A stretch of DNA of 64,000 bases, from contig OZ244829.1 of the NCBI GenBank assembly GCA_965220415.1, positions 6,089,065-6,153,064 on the forward strand, given 5' to 3'. This stretch comes from JAJDTR01 sp965220415 (GTDB lineage: Bacteria > Poribacteria > WGA-4E > JAJDTR01). Below, piece after piece: positions 25,116 to 32,932 of this stretch. The notes below the pieces were generated by a model. It had not been told where the DNA came from. It did no database searches and was given only the letters and a program-made list of their open reading frames with translations. Each line of letters begins with the position of its first letter. The stretch's first letter is position 1. A program made the position numbers and the translations under genes.

Positions 25116-26558
25116 ATGGACGCTCCCATCGTCAGTGTATCAGGTATTCGTGGTATCGTTGGCAAGTCTCTGGATGCGGCTATGTTGACACAGTTTGCTA
25201 CCGCGTTTGGCACTATGGTTAACACATCAACGTGTCAACAGGACAACGACAAGGAGAGCGGCCCCGTTCGTTCCAAAACTGTAGTAGTTGGTAGGGATTC
25301 GCGTGCGTCGGGCGAAATGGCGCGCCATTCGATTCTTGCCGGACTCATTGCGACCGGTTGCAGGGTGATTGATGTCGGAATGTGTCCGACGCCAACAATC
25401 CTGATGATGGCGAAAGAATTAAAGGCAAGCGCCAGCATCGCCATCACTGCAAGTCACAACCCCGTGGAATGGAACGGCTTGGAATTTGCGCTCGAATCAG
25501 GTCGCTTATTGAATCGGGATGAGCGAGAGCAATTCGTGGAAATCTACCGTTCCGAGGATTTCCATCTTGCCACATGGAGCCAACAAGGGGCGGTAGAAAC
25601 CTATCAAGGCGCTGTCAAGCGGCATATAGAAAAGATTCTGGATTGCGACTGGATAGACCTTGAATTGGTGCGTGAACGTGCCCTTCGCGTTGCAATTGAT
25701 TGTGGTAACGGCGCGGGTAGCATCGCAAGCCCACAATTGCTCAAGCAGCTTGGGTGCCAAGTAGTTAAAGTCAACTGTGTGCCGGACGGTCATTTTCCAC
25801 GCTCGGCAGAACCGACTCCGGATGCACTTGATCGGCTGTGCGAAACCGTCCATGCGGCCGGCGCAGACATCGGGTTTGCGCATGACGGAGACGCTGATCG
25901 GCTCGTTCTTGTGTCTGAAGACGGTTCGCCGCTGAGTAGCGAGTACACGTTCGCGCTTGCCGCCGATTTTGTCCTTAACAAAAGAAGCGGCCATGTGGTT
26001 AGCACGGTCTCCACGAGTCTCATGATTGACGACATCGCTGATCGACATCGCGCTCAAGTTCACCGTACTCCCGTTGGTGTAGGTTTCATCGTTGAAAAAA
26101 TGCGAGAAACCAACGCTGTCATAGGTGGCGAGGGTACTGGCGGCGTGGTTTTCCCCGAAATACACTATACGACGGATGGTCTCGCATCTATCGCCGCCAT
26201 CGTTCATCATCTCTCTGAATCTAACAAGAGAATTTCATCGTTGGTTAAATCAGTACCAAGCTACACAATGTGTCAAAAGAAGCTGGAGAGCCCCTCGCAA
26301 TCGGTTTCTGAAGCCGTGGTAAAGCGTGCTGCGGAGATTTACGCGGACAAAGGTCAACTGGCTACGGAAGACGAAGTATCACTCGACCTAACAGACGGTG
26401 TGAAGCGCGTCTGGAAAAATAGCTGGGTCAACGTTCGAAAGTCGGGTACCGAGCCGGTAATTCGGATATTTAGCGAGGCTCGAACTTCTGACCGAGCCGA
26501 AGCGCTCTGTAATGAAACAGTTGAAACCTTGAAACAACTAATGACACATGAGAGTTAA
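25116..26558 (+). CDS. Phosphohexomutase (phosphoglucosamine/phosphomannomutase type)
   Basis: The 480-residue enzyme has all four domains. The N-terminus is IVSVSGIRGIVGKSL. The active-site serine loop is ITASHNPVEWNGLEF, where the Ser is phosphorylated. The metal loop is HDGDADRLVLV, the sugar loop GGEGTGGVVFPE, and the phosphate-binding loop VRKSGTEPVIRIF. It interconverts hexose 1- and 6-phosphates. The specific sugar cannot be decided; the proximity of YvcK, which is often near glmM, suggests a cell-wall precursor role. ATG 25116 is the preferred start; an upstream GTG frame lies inside the preceding gene. Confidence 0.9.
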   Translation: MDAPIVSVSGIRGIVGKSLDAAMLTQFATAFGTMVNTSTCQQDNDKESGPVRSKTVVVGRDSRASGEMARHSILAGLIATGCRVIDVGMCPTPTILMMAKELKASASIAITASHNPVEWNGLEFALESGRLLNRDEREQFVEIYRSEDFHLATWSQQGAVETYQGAVKRHIEKILDCDWIDLELVRERALRVAIDCGNGAGSIASPQLLKQLGCQVVKVNCVPDGHFPRSAEPTPDALDRLCETVHAAGADIGFAHDGDADRLVLVSEDGSPLSSEYTFALAADFVLNKRSGHVVSTVSTSLMIDDIADRHRAQVHRTPVGVGFIVEKMRETNAVIGGEGTGGVVFPEIHYTTDGLASIAAIVHHLSESNKRISSLVKSVPSYTMCQKKLESPSQSVSEAVVKRAAEIYADKGQLATEDEVSLDLTDGVKRVWKNSWVNVRKSGTEPVIRIFSEARTSDRAEALCNETVETLKQLMTHES

Positions 26559-26589
26559 ACAAGAATGTATGCTCGAAAATTGTCCTCCC

Positions 26590-26640
26590 CGCTGGGGCTG
26601 TTAGAGGCTGGTGCGCAGTGCGCACCCTACAATTGTACTT
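26590..26640. repeat. Palindromic REP-like element
   Basis: GAGGCTGGTGCGCAGTGCGC is followed by ACCCTACA, the same palindrome as at 6154-6181. Both copies are preceded by a GCTGGGGC or CCGGGGC stretch and followed by TGTACTTTTCAA. Confidence 0.75.
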
Positions 26641-26752
26641 TTCAACTAGGCTCTAAACTCTTTTCCGGACGAATCGCGAAACCTGAAATCATTTCACTGG
26701 GGTCCGTGTTTGCCCTAAGTTTTTTTGTCATTGAGAATTTACGGAGAGATTT

Positions 26753-28000
26753 ATGACGGACAAAAGTGCCTTGAAACTAGCCTGTATCGGCGGCGGGACC
26801 GGTTTGTCGTCTTTGCTAAGCGGTATTAAGAGGTATACAAGCGCAAAACATGACCGGTCCGAAATCATTGATATGAACAAGCTCGCCGCTGTTGTTTCTG
26901 TCTTTGATGACGGCGGCAGCACCGGAAGACTGATTGAAGAATTTGATGTGCTTCCCCCGGGAGATACCCGAAAGTTGCTATATTCACTTTCCGACGCGGA
27001 TGAATTGCTTGCACGGTTATTTGAGTACCGTTTTTCCAGCAACGGCGACTTGGGCGGACATACAGTCGGAAATCTACTCTTGATTGCATTGACCGAACTG
27101 AGTGAAGGCAGTTTTCCGAAGGCGATTCAGGCGGCCTCGGAACTCCTCGCCGTACGCGGAAGAATCATTCCGGTGAGTCTGGACTATACAATGCTATGCG
27201 CGGAGTTGGCGGACGGTGACGTGGTCCAAGGGGAATCGCAGATTCCAAATCGTCGGAACCGTGAACCGATTCGACGAGTATTCCTCGCACCGCGTGATAA
27301 CGGGAAGACCCATCAACACGCATCATTAGACGCCTATCAATGTGTCGCCCATCAGGAGGCTATCGAAACCATAGTAAATGCCGATGTGATAATCATCGGC
27401 CCCGGCAGCCTATATACCAGCATTATGCCCAATCTTGTTGTCAAAGGCATTGTAGATGCAATTCAGGCTTCGGATGCCATGAAAATCTACATCTGCAACG
27501 TTATGACTCAACCTGGGGAGACGGACGGGTATTCCGTGACTGACCATGTCCGGGCAATCTACGATCACGCAGATGTTTCACTGGACTACATTGTAGTGAA
27601 CAACCAACCGGCACCGGACGAACTGATTAAAAGGTATGTTCAGAAGGAACTATCAGAGCTCCTGACAAGGATTCAATCGCGTGCCGAAGAAGGGCTCTCA
27701 CTGCTTGAAGACAACAAGGTCCGTCCAACAGATCTGGTTATGAGTCTGACAAACTATATTTCTCAAATATCCGATGAAACTCGGGAACAGATGGCTGACA
27801 CGACGAAGGTACAGGTGCTTTACGATTTGGAACGTGACAATTTTAAGGAAGGACATGTTGTCGAAGCCGATCTCATTCGCGACACTGTCGTGGTTGAGAA
27901 TGGGGTGCAACTGAATGTGATTCGTCATGATCCCGAAAAACTCGCGCGCACTTTAATCAAGGTGTTGGGGGATCATCGGAAACTTCAGGAATCCGTTTAA
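26753..28000 (+). CDS. yvcK: YvcK/CofD-like gluconeogenesis factor
   Basis: The 415-residue protein has the YvcK/UPF0052 signatures: ACIGGGTGLSSLLSGIK (Rossmann glycine loop), VFDDGGSTGRLIEE, GDTRKLLYSL, VIIIGPGSLYTSIMPNLVV and YSVTDHVRAI. YvcK binds UDP-sugars and is needed for cell-wall synthesis during growth on gluconeogenic carbon sources. It is longer than usual by about 80 residues at the C-terminus (ELSELLTRIQSRAEEGL onward), which includes a helical insert. Start ATG 26753 has GGAGA upstream. It probably belongs with the preceding phosphohexomutase. Confidence 0.9.
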   Translation: MTDKSALKLACIGGGTGLSSLLSGIKRYTSAKHDRSEIIDMNKLAAVVSVFDDGGSTGRLIEEFDVLPPGDTRKLLYSLSDADELLARLFEYRFSSNGDLGGHTVGNLLLIALTELSEGSFPKAIQAASELLAVRGRIIPVSLDYTMLCAELADGDVVQGESQIPNRRNREPIRRVFLAPRDNGKTHQHASLDAYQCVAHQEAIETIVNADVIIIGPGSLYTSIMPNLVVKGIVDAIQASDAMKIYICNVMTQPGETDGYSVTDHVRAIYDHADVSLDYIVVNNQPAPDELIKRYVQKELSELLTRIQSRAEEGLSLLEDNKVRPTDLVMSLTNYISQISDETREQMADTTKVQVLYDLERDNFKEGHVVEADLIRDTVVVENGVQLNVIRHDPEKLARTLIKVLGDHRKLQESV

Positions 28001-28382
28001 ACAGTTCGCAGCACGTGCTATAACCACCGACCAAAACCTCCCCTTCCGGGCCTAAACCTTACGCATACTTGAGTCGTGTGTCCTTTCTTTGTCCCCCCTT
28101 GAATGACAATCTCCACTTCCTTATAGCTAATCATGCGGTAGAGATTCCCTTGCCCGCTCATCGAAAAGACCCAATTGTCGCTGTTAATGCGCATGAATTT
28201 TATTGAAATGATGTGACACGTGGAACAGAAAGTCCTACAAGCCTGTAAATGCTCGAAGCAGCCCTAAAATTTGATGTGACTTCCCCGGTAGAAATCCAGA
28301 ATTTTGTTGAGAAATGTGGGAAAATCGTGATACACTCCTCAAGGAACAAGAGCATCGGCATTAACGGAAAGGAAACTGTGGT
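28001..28382. repeat. Intergenic region with a repeat shared with 61 kb
   Basis: No gene is supported. From 28138 to 28192 is AGATTCCCTTGCCCG, GAAAAGACCCAATTG and TTAATGCGC; a diverged copy of the same block lies at 61072-61127. The purpose is unknown. Confidence 0.6.
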
Positions 28383-28718
28383 ATGGGTCAATTTGTAAAG
28401 GCGGCAAAAACTGATGAGATTCAGGCGGGCCGCAGCATTGGTGTCAGGGTTGAAGGCGTATTTGTAGGAATCTATAACGTCGCCGGTGAATATCATGCGA
28501 TGAACAACATTTGCCCGCATCTCGGAGGAGTCTTGAGTTACGGATTCCTGAGTGATAGTGTGATTACCTGCCCACTCCACATGTGGGAGTTTGATATAAA
28601 AACCGGAAAATGCGTTTGGCCCGGGCAGACATGTATCGCAACTTATCCCGTAAAAGTAGAAGGAGACGACATTTTTGTTGATGTCAACTCGCCGGTTTAC
28701 GCGAAAGCAGAGGCATAA
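28383..28718 (+). CDS. Small Rieske [2Fe-2S] ferredoxin
   Basis: The 111-residue protein is a single Rieske domain with CPHLGGVLSYG near residue 45 and CPLHMWEFDIKTG near residue 63, two Cys and two His ligands. It has no signal peptide or anchor, so it should act as a cytoplasmic electron carrier. It differs from the 148-residue Rieske protein at 6438 in lacking the inter-box insertion. It lies 213 bp before a larger Rieske-fusion gene on the same strand, and the two may work together. ATG 28383 follows GGAAAGGAAACTG. Confidence 0.9.
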   Translation: MGQFVKAAKTDEIQAGRSIGVRVEGVFVGIYNVAGEYHAMNNICPHLGGVLSYGFLSDSVITCPLHMWEFDIKTGKCVWPGQTCIATYPVKVEGDDIFVDVNSPVYAKAEA

Positions 28719-28931
28719 AATTGGTTCGCTAGGTAGATCTGTGTCAAAGATAATTTCGGCATGAACACCCACCAGCACTTGTAGACATTAAATCCGCTAA
28801 CCGATAATTCCCGCCGCATCTAAGCGGATCTTAGTATAGCATCTATCGCAAAAATTTTTTGCACCCCTGATTGCACGGGGCGGTGCCAGTGAAACATTAG
28901 TCAACCGCAGCACGACAAGGAGGTTCGCGTC

Positions 28932-30773
28932 ATGGCTTCAACTGTGGTACCGACACAAACCGTCGCTGGTTCAATCCATATAGAGGATCCGTCAATTGAC
29001 CATGTAGATCAAGCCAATCTCGTGTATCACAAACTATGCGCCGCCGAAACATTCGAACAAGGTGAAGGCAAGCCATTTCATGTGAACGGCACGCACCTTG
29101 CCGTTTTCCGATACGGGGGCAAATTTTATGCTGTTGACAACCGCTGCCCGCACATGGGTTATCCAATGTCGGAAGGTAGCATTAGAGATGGTGTCTTAAT
29201 CTGTCATTGGCATCACTGGGAATTCGACCTAAAATCTGGTGGGTGTTTTCTCGCGTCGGGCGACGACTTGAAGGCTTTCCCCGTTGAGTTGCGAGACGAC
29301 GGCAATCTATACGTCGGACTGGCGCGCGGGGAGAAAGAAGCGGCAAAGCGTCGCGTGATAGACCGAGGGAAAAGGGCACTTGAGCGCGGGCTTAAAGACC
29401 GAAGTTCGTTCTTTATTGCGAAGGCGGTCACAGCGCTTAACGATGCGGGAGCATCTCCGCAGGAGATTATTCAACAAGGTCTATACTACGGCGCGAACAA
29501 GAGCAGCGACGGTTGGTCGTCCGGTGTTACCATACTGACGCTTGCAGCCAACCTGTGGGATGAAGTAGACGACAATGATCATAATTTATTTCTGGTACAC
29601 GGACTTGCCCAGATAAGTAGACGAACAACGGGAAGTTCACGTCCCTACCGCGCACCGTTCCCGGGCACAGACGAGGAACACGATCTCGACACGTTGATGC
29701 GATGGTTTCGGTACTTTGTCGATAAGCGTCATGCCGGGGCGGCAGAACGCATTTTGTTAACTCTCCAAGATCGTGGCTATGACAAATCGGTGATTGCCGA
29801 TTTTGTGTTTACGGCAGCAACCGACTTCTACTTTACAGGGGATGGCCACGCACTTGATTTTGCGAACAAAATGTTCGAGGCGTTGGATTACGTCCAATGG
29901 GAGGGCGCTCACGAAATGCTGCGTCCAATCGTCGTCGATCTCGTAAGTCGGACGCGACACGAGGAGACATCGCGTTGGGCGGACGCAGTGCCCGTCTTGG
30001 AACCGATATTTGAGCGGTTAGATGATATATGGACCGAGAATCAATCAAACAACGCCTCTCTTGACACGTCGGAGTTTGCGCAGACCATGCTTGGGGGCGA
30101 GTTCGAGCCAATTGTCGAAGAAATCGAGCGAACGTTACGTGCAGGCGTAAATCCCGTCGAGATTTGCCGTGCGATGACCTACGCATCTGCTATCCGCACG
30201 GCGCGTTTCCACCTGAAGAACGAGGGCGATTGGCACGATGTGGCGAATATCTATTCATACGCCCATGCGCTCTACTGCGCCTTCCACTATGCCCCAAGCA
30301 AAAAGCTACTAAGAGGTATCTTCCACGGTGCAGTCTTCCTCGCGTACCTACGCTGGTTAAACATGCCTGCTGCCCGTATCCCGACACTAGGACAGCGACT
30401 CGACGAAGAATTCGACTCTGTGGACAAAATGTTGGAACGCCTACAGGAGTTCGCAGACTTTCAAAAGGTCTATGAGGCTGAGATCCTCGTCAGCCAGTAC
30501 CTTGAGGAAGGGCATGATGTAGGCAAACTTCAACGCACACTCGCGCACATCTTGCTTCGTGAGGATGCGGAACTTCACATGTTCCAAGTGTTAGAGGTTG
30601 CGTTTCGACACTACGACTTGTCGACTGATCCGATGGAAAAGCGAATGCACCTTTTGGCTGCTACTCGATACATCACGGCGCAAAAATTGATGAAAGGTAT
30701 TCTATGGTCAACGGAGAACGCGGAGCGACTAGCGCGCGGTGAGTTGCTCAGTGAGCGTGAGGATGATGACTAA
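28932..30773 (+). CDS. Rieske domain fused to a ~490-residue helical domain
   Basis: The 613-residue protein has an N-terminal Rieske domain (about 30-130) with CPHMGYPMSEG and CHWHHWEFDLKSGG, so all four cluster ligands are present. The rest (about 140-610) is mostly helix and contains many His residues (for example NDHNLFLVHGLAQISRR, FHYAPSKKLLRGIFHGAVFL, ILLREDAELHMFQVLEV and HYDLSTDP). No known catalytic signature is recognised there. Start ATG 28932 has AAGGAGG upstream. The regular His/Glu content could bind metal, but this is speculation. It could be an oxidase-like or redox sensor protein; function unknown. Confidence 0.85.
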   Translation: MASTVVPTQTVAGSIHIEDPSIDHVDQANLVYHKLCAAETFEQGEGKPFHVNGTHLAVFRYGGKFYAVDNRCPHMGYPMSEGSIRDGVLICHWHHWEFDLKSGGCFLASGDDLKAFPVELRDDGNLYVGLARGEKEAAKRRVIDRGKRALERGLKDRSSFFIAKAVTALNDAGASPQEIIQQGLYYGANKSSDGWSSGVTILTLAANLWDEVDDNDHNLFLVHGLAQISRRTTGSSRPYRAPFPGTDEEHDLDTLMRWFRYFVDKRHAGAAERILLTLQDRGYDKSVIADFVFTAATDFYFTGDGHALDFANKMFEALDYVQWEGAHEMLRPIVVDLVSRTRHEETSRWADAVPVLEPIFERLDDIWTENQSNNASLDTSEFAQTMLGGEFEPIVEEIERTLRAGVNPVEICRAMTYASAIRTARFHLKNEGDWHDVANIYSYAHALYCAFHYAPSKKLLRGIFHGAVFLAYLRWLNMPAARIPTLGQRLDEEFDSVDKMLERLQEFADFQKVYEAEILVSQYLEEGHDVGKLQRTLAHILLREDAELHMFQVLEVAFRHYDLSTDPMEKRMHLLAATRYITAQKLMKGILWSTENAERLARGELLSEREDDD

Positions 30774-30851
30774 GGTGAGCTTAGAGCGAAACTGCGAGGC
30801 ATGCTCGAATGTTATTACTATGCAATTCCTGTTTGGCGTCAGCTCCAGGAA

Positions 30852-31403
30852 CTATTCGACTTCCCACATCCGTTTAAGCGCCAAGAACTTGCGCTCAAAC
30901 TCGTGAGAATCTCCCTTCAGGCTCTCGATTGCGTAACGGGGAAGAATCTCGCGGAGAGTTTCTTCAAGCATTTCAATCTGTATCCAGTTGTGCTTTAGGA
31001 GTGACAGGACATCACAGAAATCTTCAGCGGTAGCGCGTTCGATTTTGCTAAGCGCCATACTGTATGAATCGAAATGAAAAACCTCAAGTTTGCCGTACCG
31101 TCCCAAGAACTGAAAACGCGTTTCGTAACTGGACGGCAATGGGATAAAGTGACCTGGAGAGGTTTCCTTCACTTTTACGTTTAACTCCTCCTTGAGTTCG
31201 CGTACAACTTGGATAAATTCGGTGTGGTCCGTAGGGTGCAAATCAAAAGCTAAATCAATGTCTAACGTCTGCGTTCTGAATCCTTCATAAACCATCGTTG
31301 TACCGCCAACGAGATAGACTTGCCCTACACCCGTAAAACGCTTCCCAAGTTGATTGAGGAATTCCTCAATCCGATGGCGATTCACCGAATCTCGAAAACT
31401 CAT
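30852..31403 (-). CDS. DUF6036-like nucleotidyltransferase (toxin-type)
   Basis: The 183-residue protein has the nucleotidyltransferase active site VGGTTMVYEGFRTQTLDIDL: GG-T followed by the DxD metal pair. The next segment (VREL, YGKLEVFHFDSYSMALSK, RATAEDFCDVLSLL) supplies further acidic residues. Such proteins act as toxins of MNT or AbiEii-like type and often come with a partner gene. Its start overlaps the end of the upstream gene by 38 bp on the same strand, as in a two-gene module. The family name is my best recall. Confidence 0.75.
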   Translation of the reverse strand: MSFRDSVNRHRIEEFLNQLGKRFTGVGQVYLVGGTTMVYEGFRTQTLDIDLAFDLHPTDHTEFIQVVRELKEELNVKVKETSPGHFIPLPSSYETRFQFLGRYGKLEVFHFDSYSMALSKIERATAEDFCDVLSLLKHNWIQIEMLEETLREILPRYAIESLKGDSHEFERKFLALKRMWEVE

Positions 31404-31926
31404 TAATTTCTTCCATTCTTAACTGGGCAAATAGTAAGTCCATCACTTTGAGATAAGAGGCACGCCAGTTAAAGTGATACGGCGATCGGCTCGCATGCCA
31501 CTCTGCGAGTGCGTATAGACCGTTCTTACCGTGTCGCTCCTCAGGTTCGGGAAGGGAAAGTTCTTTGGAATACAAATCAGGTAGAAGCGGAAATTCTTTC
31601 ATGTAGAGATTTAATCGCGGCATCCAATACCGCTGTAAGTAAACCGCTGCCATATAGAAGATTTTCAATTCGGTGCGTGCGGGATCAACTAATTGCCCTA
31701 CAAGGTCTGGTACGATTGAATAGTTCCTTGGATGCCGAATAAATAAAGCAATAAGAGCTAGGCGAAGGCGTGGATCGGCGCTCTCTGCCATGCGTTTTAT
31801 CAAGGTTGGTAGCGGAAGATTGACTTTAGTTTCCTGTTTTATGTCGCCTGAAGCCAAGTAACATATGCCAAGAGTTCGCAAGTTTTCGATAATCAAATCC
31901 CTGTCATTTTCAGCAGTATCAATCAT
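31366..31926 (-). CDS. Partner protein of the nucleotidyltransferase (helical, unknown family)
   Basis: The 186-residue protein is mostly alpha-helical with ARM/HEAT-like character (DPRLRLALIALFIRHPRNYS, VPDLVGQLVDPARTEL) and no enzymatic motif. Its 3' end overlaps the start of the nucleotidyltransferase gene by 38 bp, which suggests translational coupling. By position it would be the antitoxin or regulator of the pair (inference). I do not recognise the family. The start is ATG 31926; the next upstream stretch is intergenic. Confidence 0.65.
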   Translation of the reverse strand: MIDTAENDRDLIIENLRTLGICYLASGDIKQETKVNLPLPTLIKRMAESADPRLRLALIALFIRHPRNYSIVPDLVGQLVDPARTELKIFYMAAVYLQRYWMPRLNLYMKEFPLLPDLYSKELSLPEPEERHGKNGLYALAEWHASRSPYHFNWRASYLKVMDLLFAQLRMEEINEFSRFGESPSD

Positions 31927-32932
31927 TTTGATGTCTTTCGATGATTACCAGTGTGGTCAATCTCATTACGGGAAACCGCACGTGCCCCCGTCTGGTATTA
32001 TTTCTAAGTTTGGCAGGATAATACTACACTTCTTTGAGAAAGGCAAGGAAAGGCATCGAATTCGCCAATTACAAGCCTCGCAATTCTATAGTCATCCAAA
32101 ATCGCATGTACTTACACCTTGTTGGCGATTTGAAGATTGAAATTTTTAGCAATGGGCTTACTGTAGGAGATCGAGCGAGTAAACAGATCGACTGAGCGAT
32201 TAGCGAAGGATCAAATGAGCGAACAGATTATACGACCGGATAGGGAGTGCGACCAGGGGAAACGCATCTAATTTAGAGGATGTCTCATGACGGTAGAATT
32301 TACGATTTCTGTTGGGTTTCACTCATATTTTTGGCATGTTCATGCAAAGTGGGAACTCGGAAACGCCTCTAAGATTAACGATCATTAACGAATTTCGCTC
32401 AACCCAACCTACGATCTTTAGAAAAATTGCCACAAACTTAGCCTGATTTTCTTTTCTGCCAAGCAGAAAATTTAGATGCGTTTCCCCTGGAGTGCGACAG
32501 AGTTCCCATAGTAATTCCTGTGCGATAGAAATCTTCTCGTGATCGTCACGTCCTATCACTAGCAAAGATTGCTTCGACAGAAGACGCACAATAAATTGCG
32601 CTGCGACAAATCGCACCGTGCAAATCCAAACTGTATCGGACCACAAAATGGTTTACAAACGCTGCCGTTACCGACGAATTGCCCACCCAAGTTGGCAATC
32701 TTACGCCGCGTCCGTCAGTATCAGTCATTCTTCCCCCGACCATTACATTTTTCCCGCAAAACTCGTAAAAAGTGCATCCAACCTTGTGGAATAGTGAATG
32801 ACACCGGTAAGCACTGCAACGGATTGCTGAACCAATACAATGGAATGTTTATGTTGCGGCACGTCACATCACGCTATTGATGTTGGAGTGGTCTTGATCT
32901 GATTGCCAGACATTTTGCCACGGGAGATATTA
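31927..32932. repeat. Long intergenic region with GCGATAG repeats and an intact MITE
   Basis: No gene is supported over about 1 kb. A degenerate repeat copy occupies 32165-32252. A MITE is at 32253-32490. A further GCGATAGAAATC unit is at 32521. Short open frames here fall inside the MITE and have no ribosome binding sites. Confidence 0.65.
32253..32490. mobile_element. MITE, 238 bp, with 19-bp perfect terminal inverted repeats
   Basis: The ends are CCAGGGGAAACGCATCTAA at 32253-32271 and its exact inverse complement at 32472-32490. It is flanked by a direct repeat AGTGCGA on each side (32246-32252 and 32491-32497), a 7-bp target duplication. It encodes no protein. Diverged relatives are at 20708-20942 and 48339-48645. 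The transposase that moves it is not in the window; the IS3 element has different ends. Confidence 0.88.

Noticed and set aside
28200..28778. 192-codon minus-strand frame across the small Rieske gene
   Set aside because: It is the antisense shadow of the Rieske gene, which has all four cluster ligands in the plus-strand frame.
32323..32646. 107-codon frame in the 32-kb gap
   Set aside because: It lies mostly inside the MITE and has no ribosome binding site.
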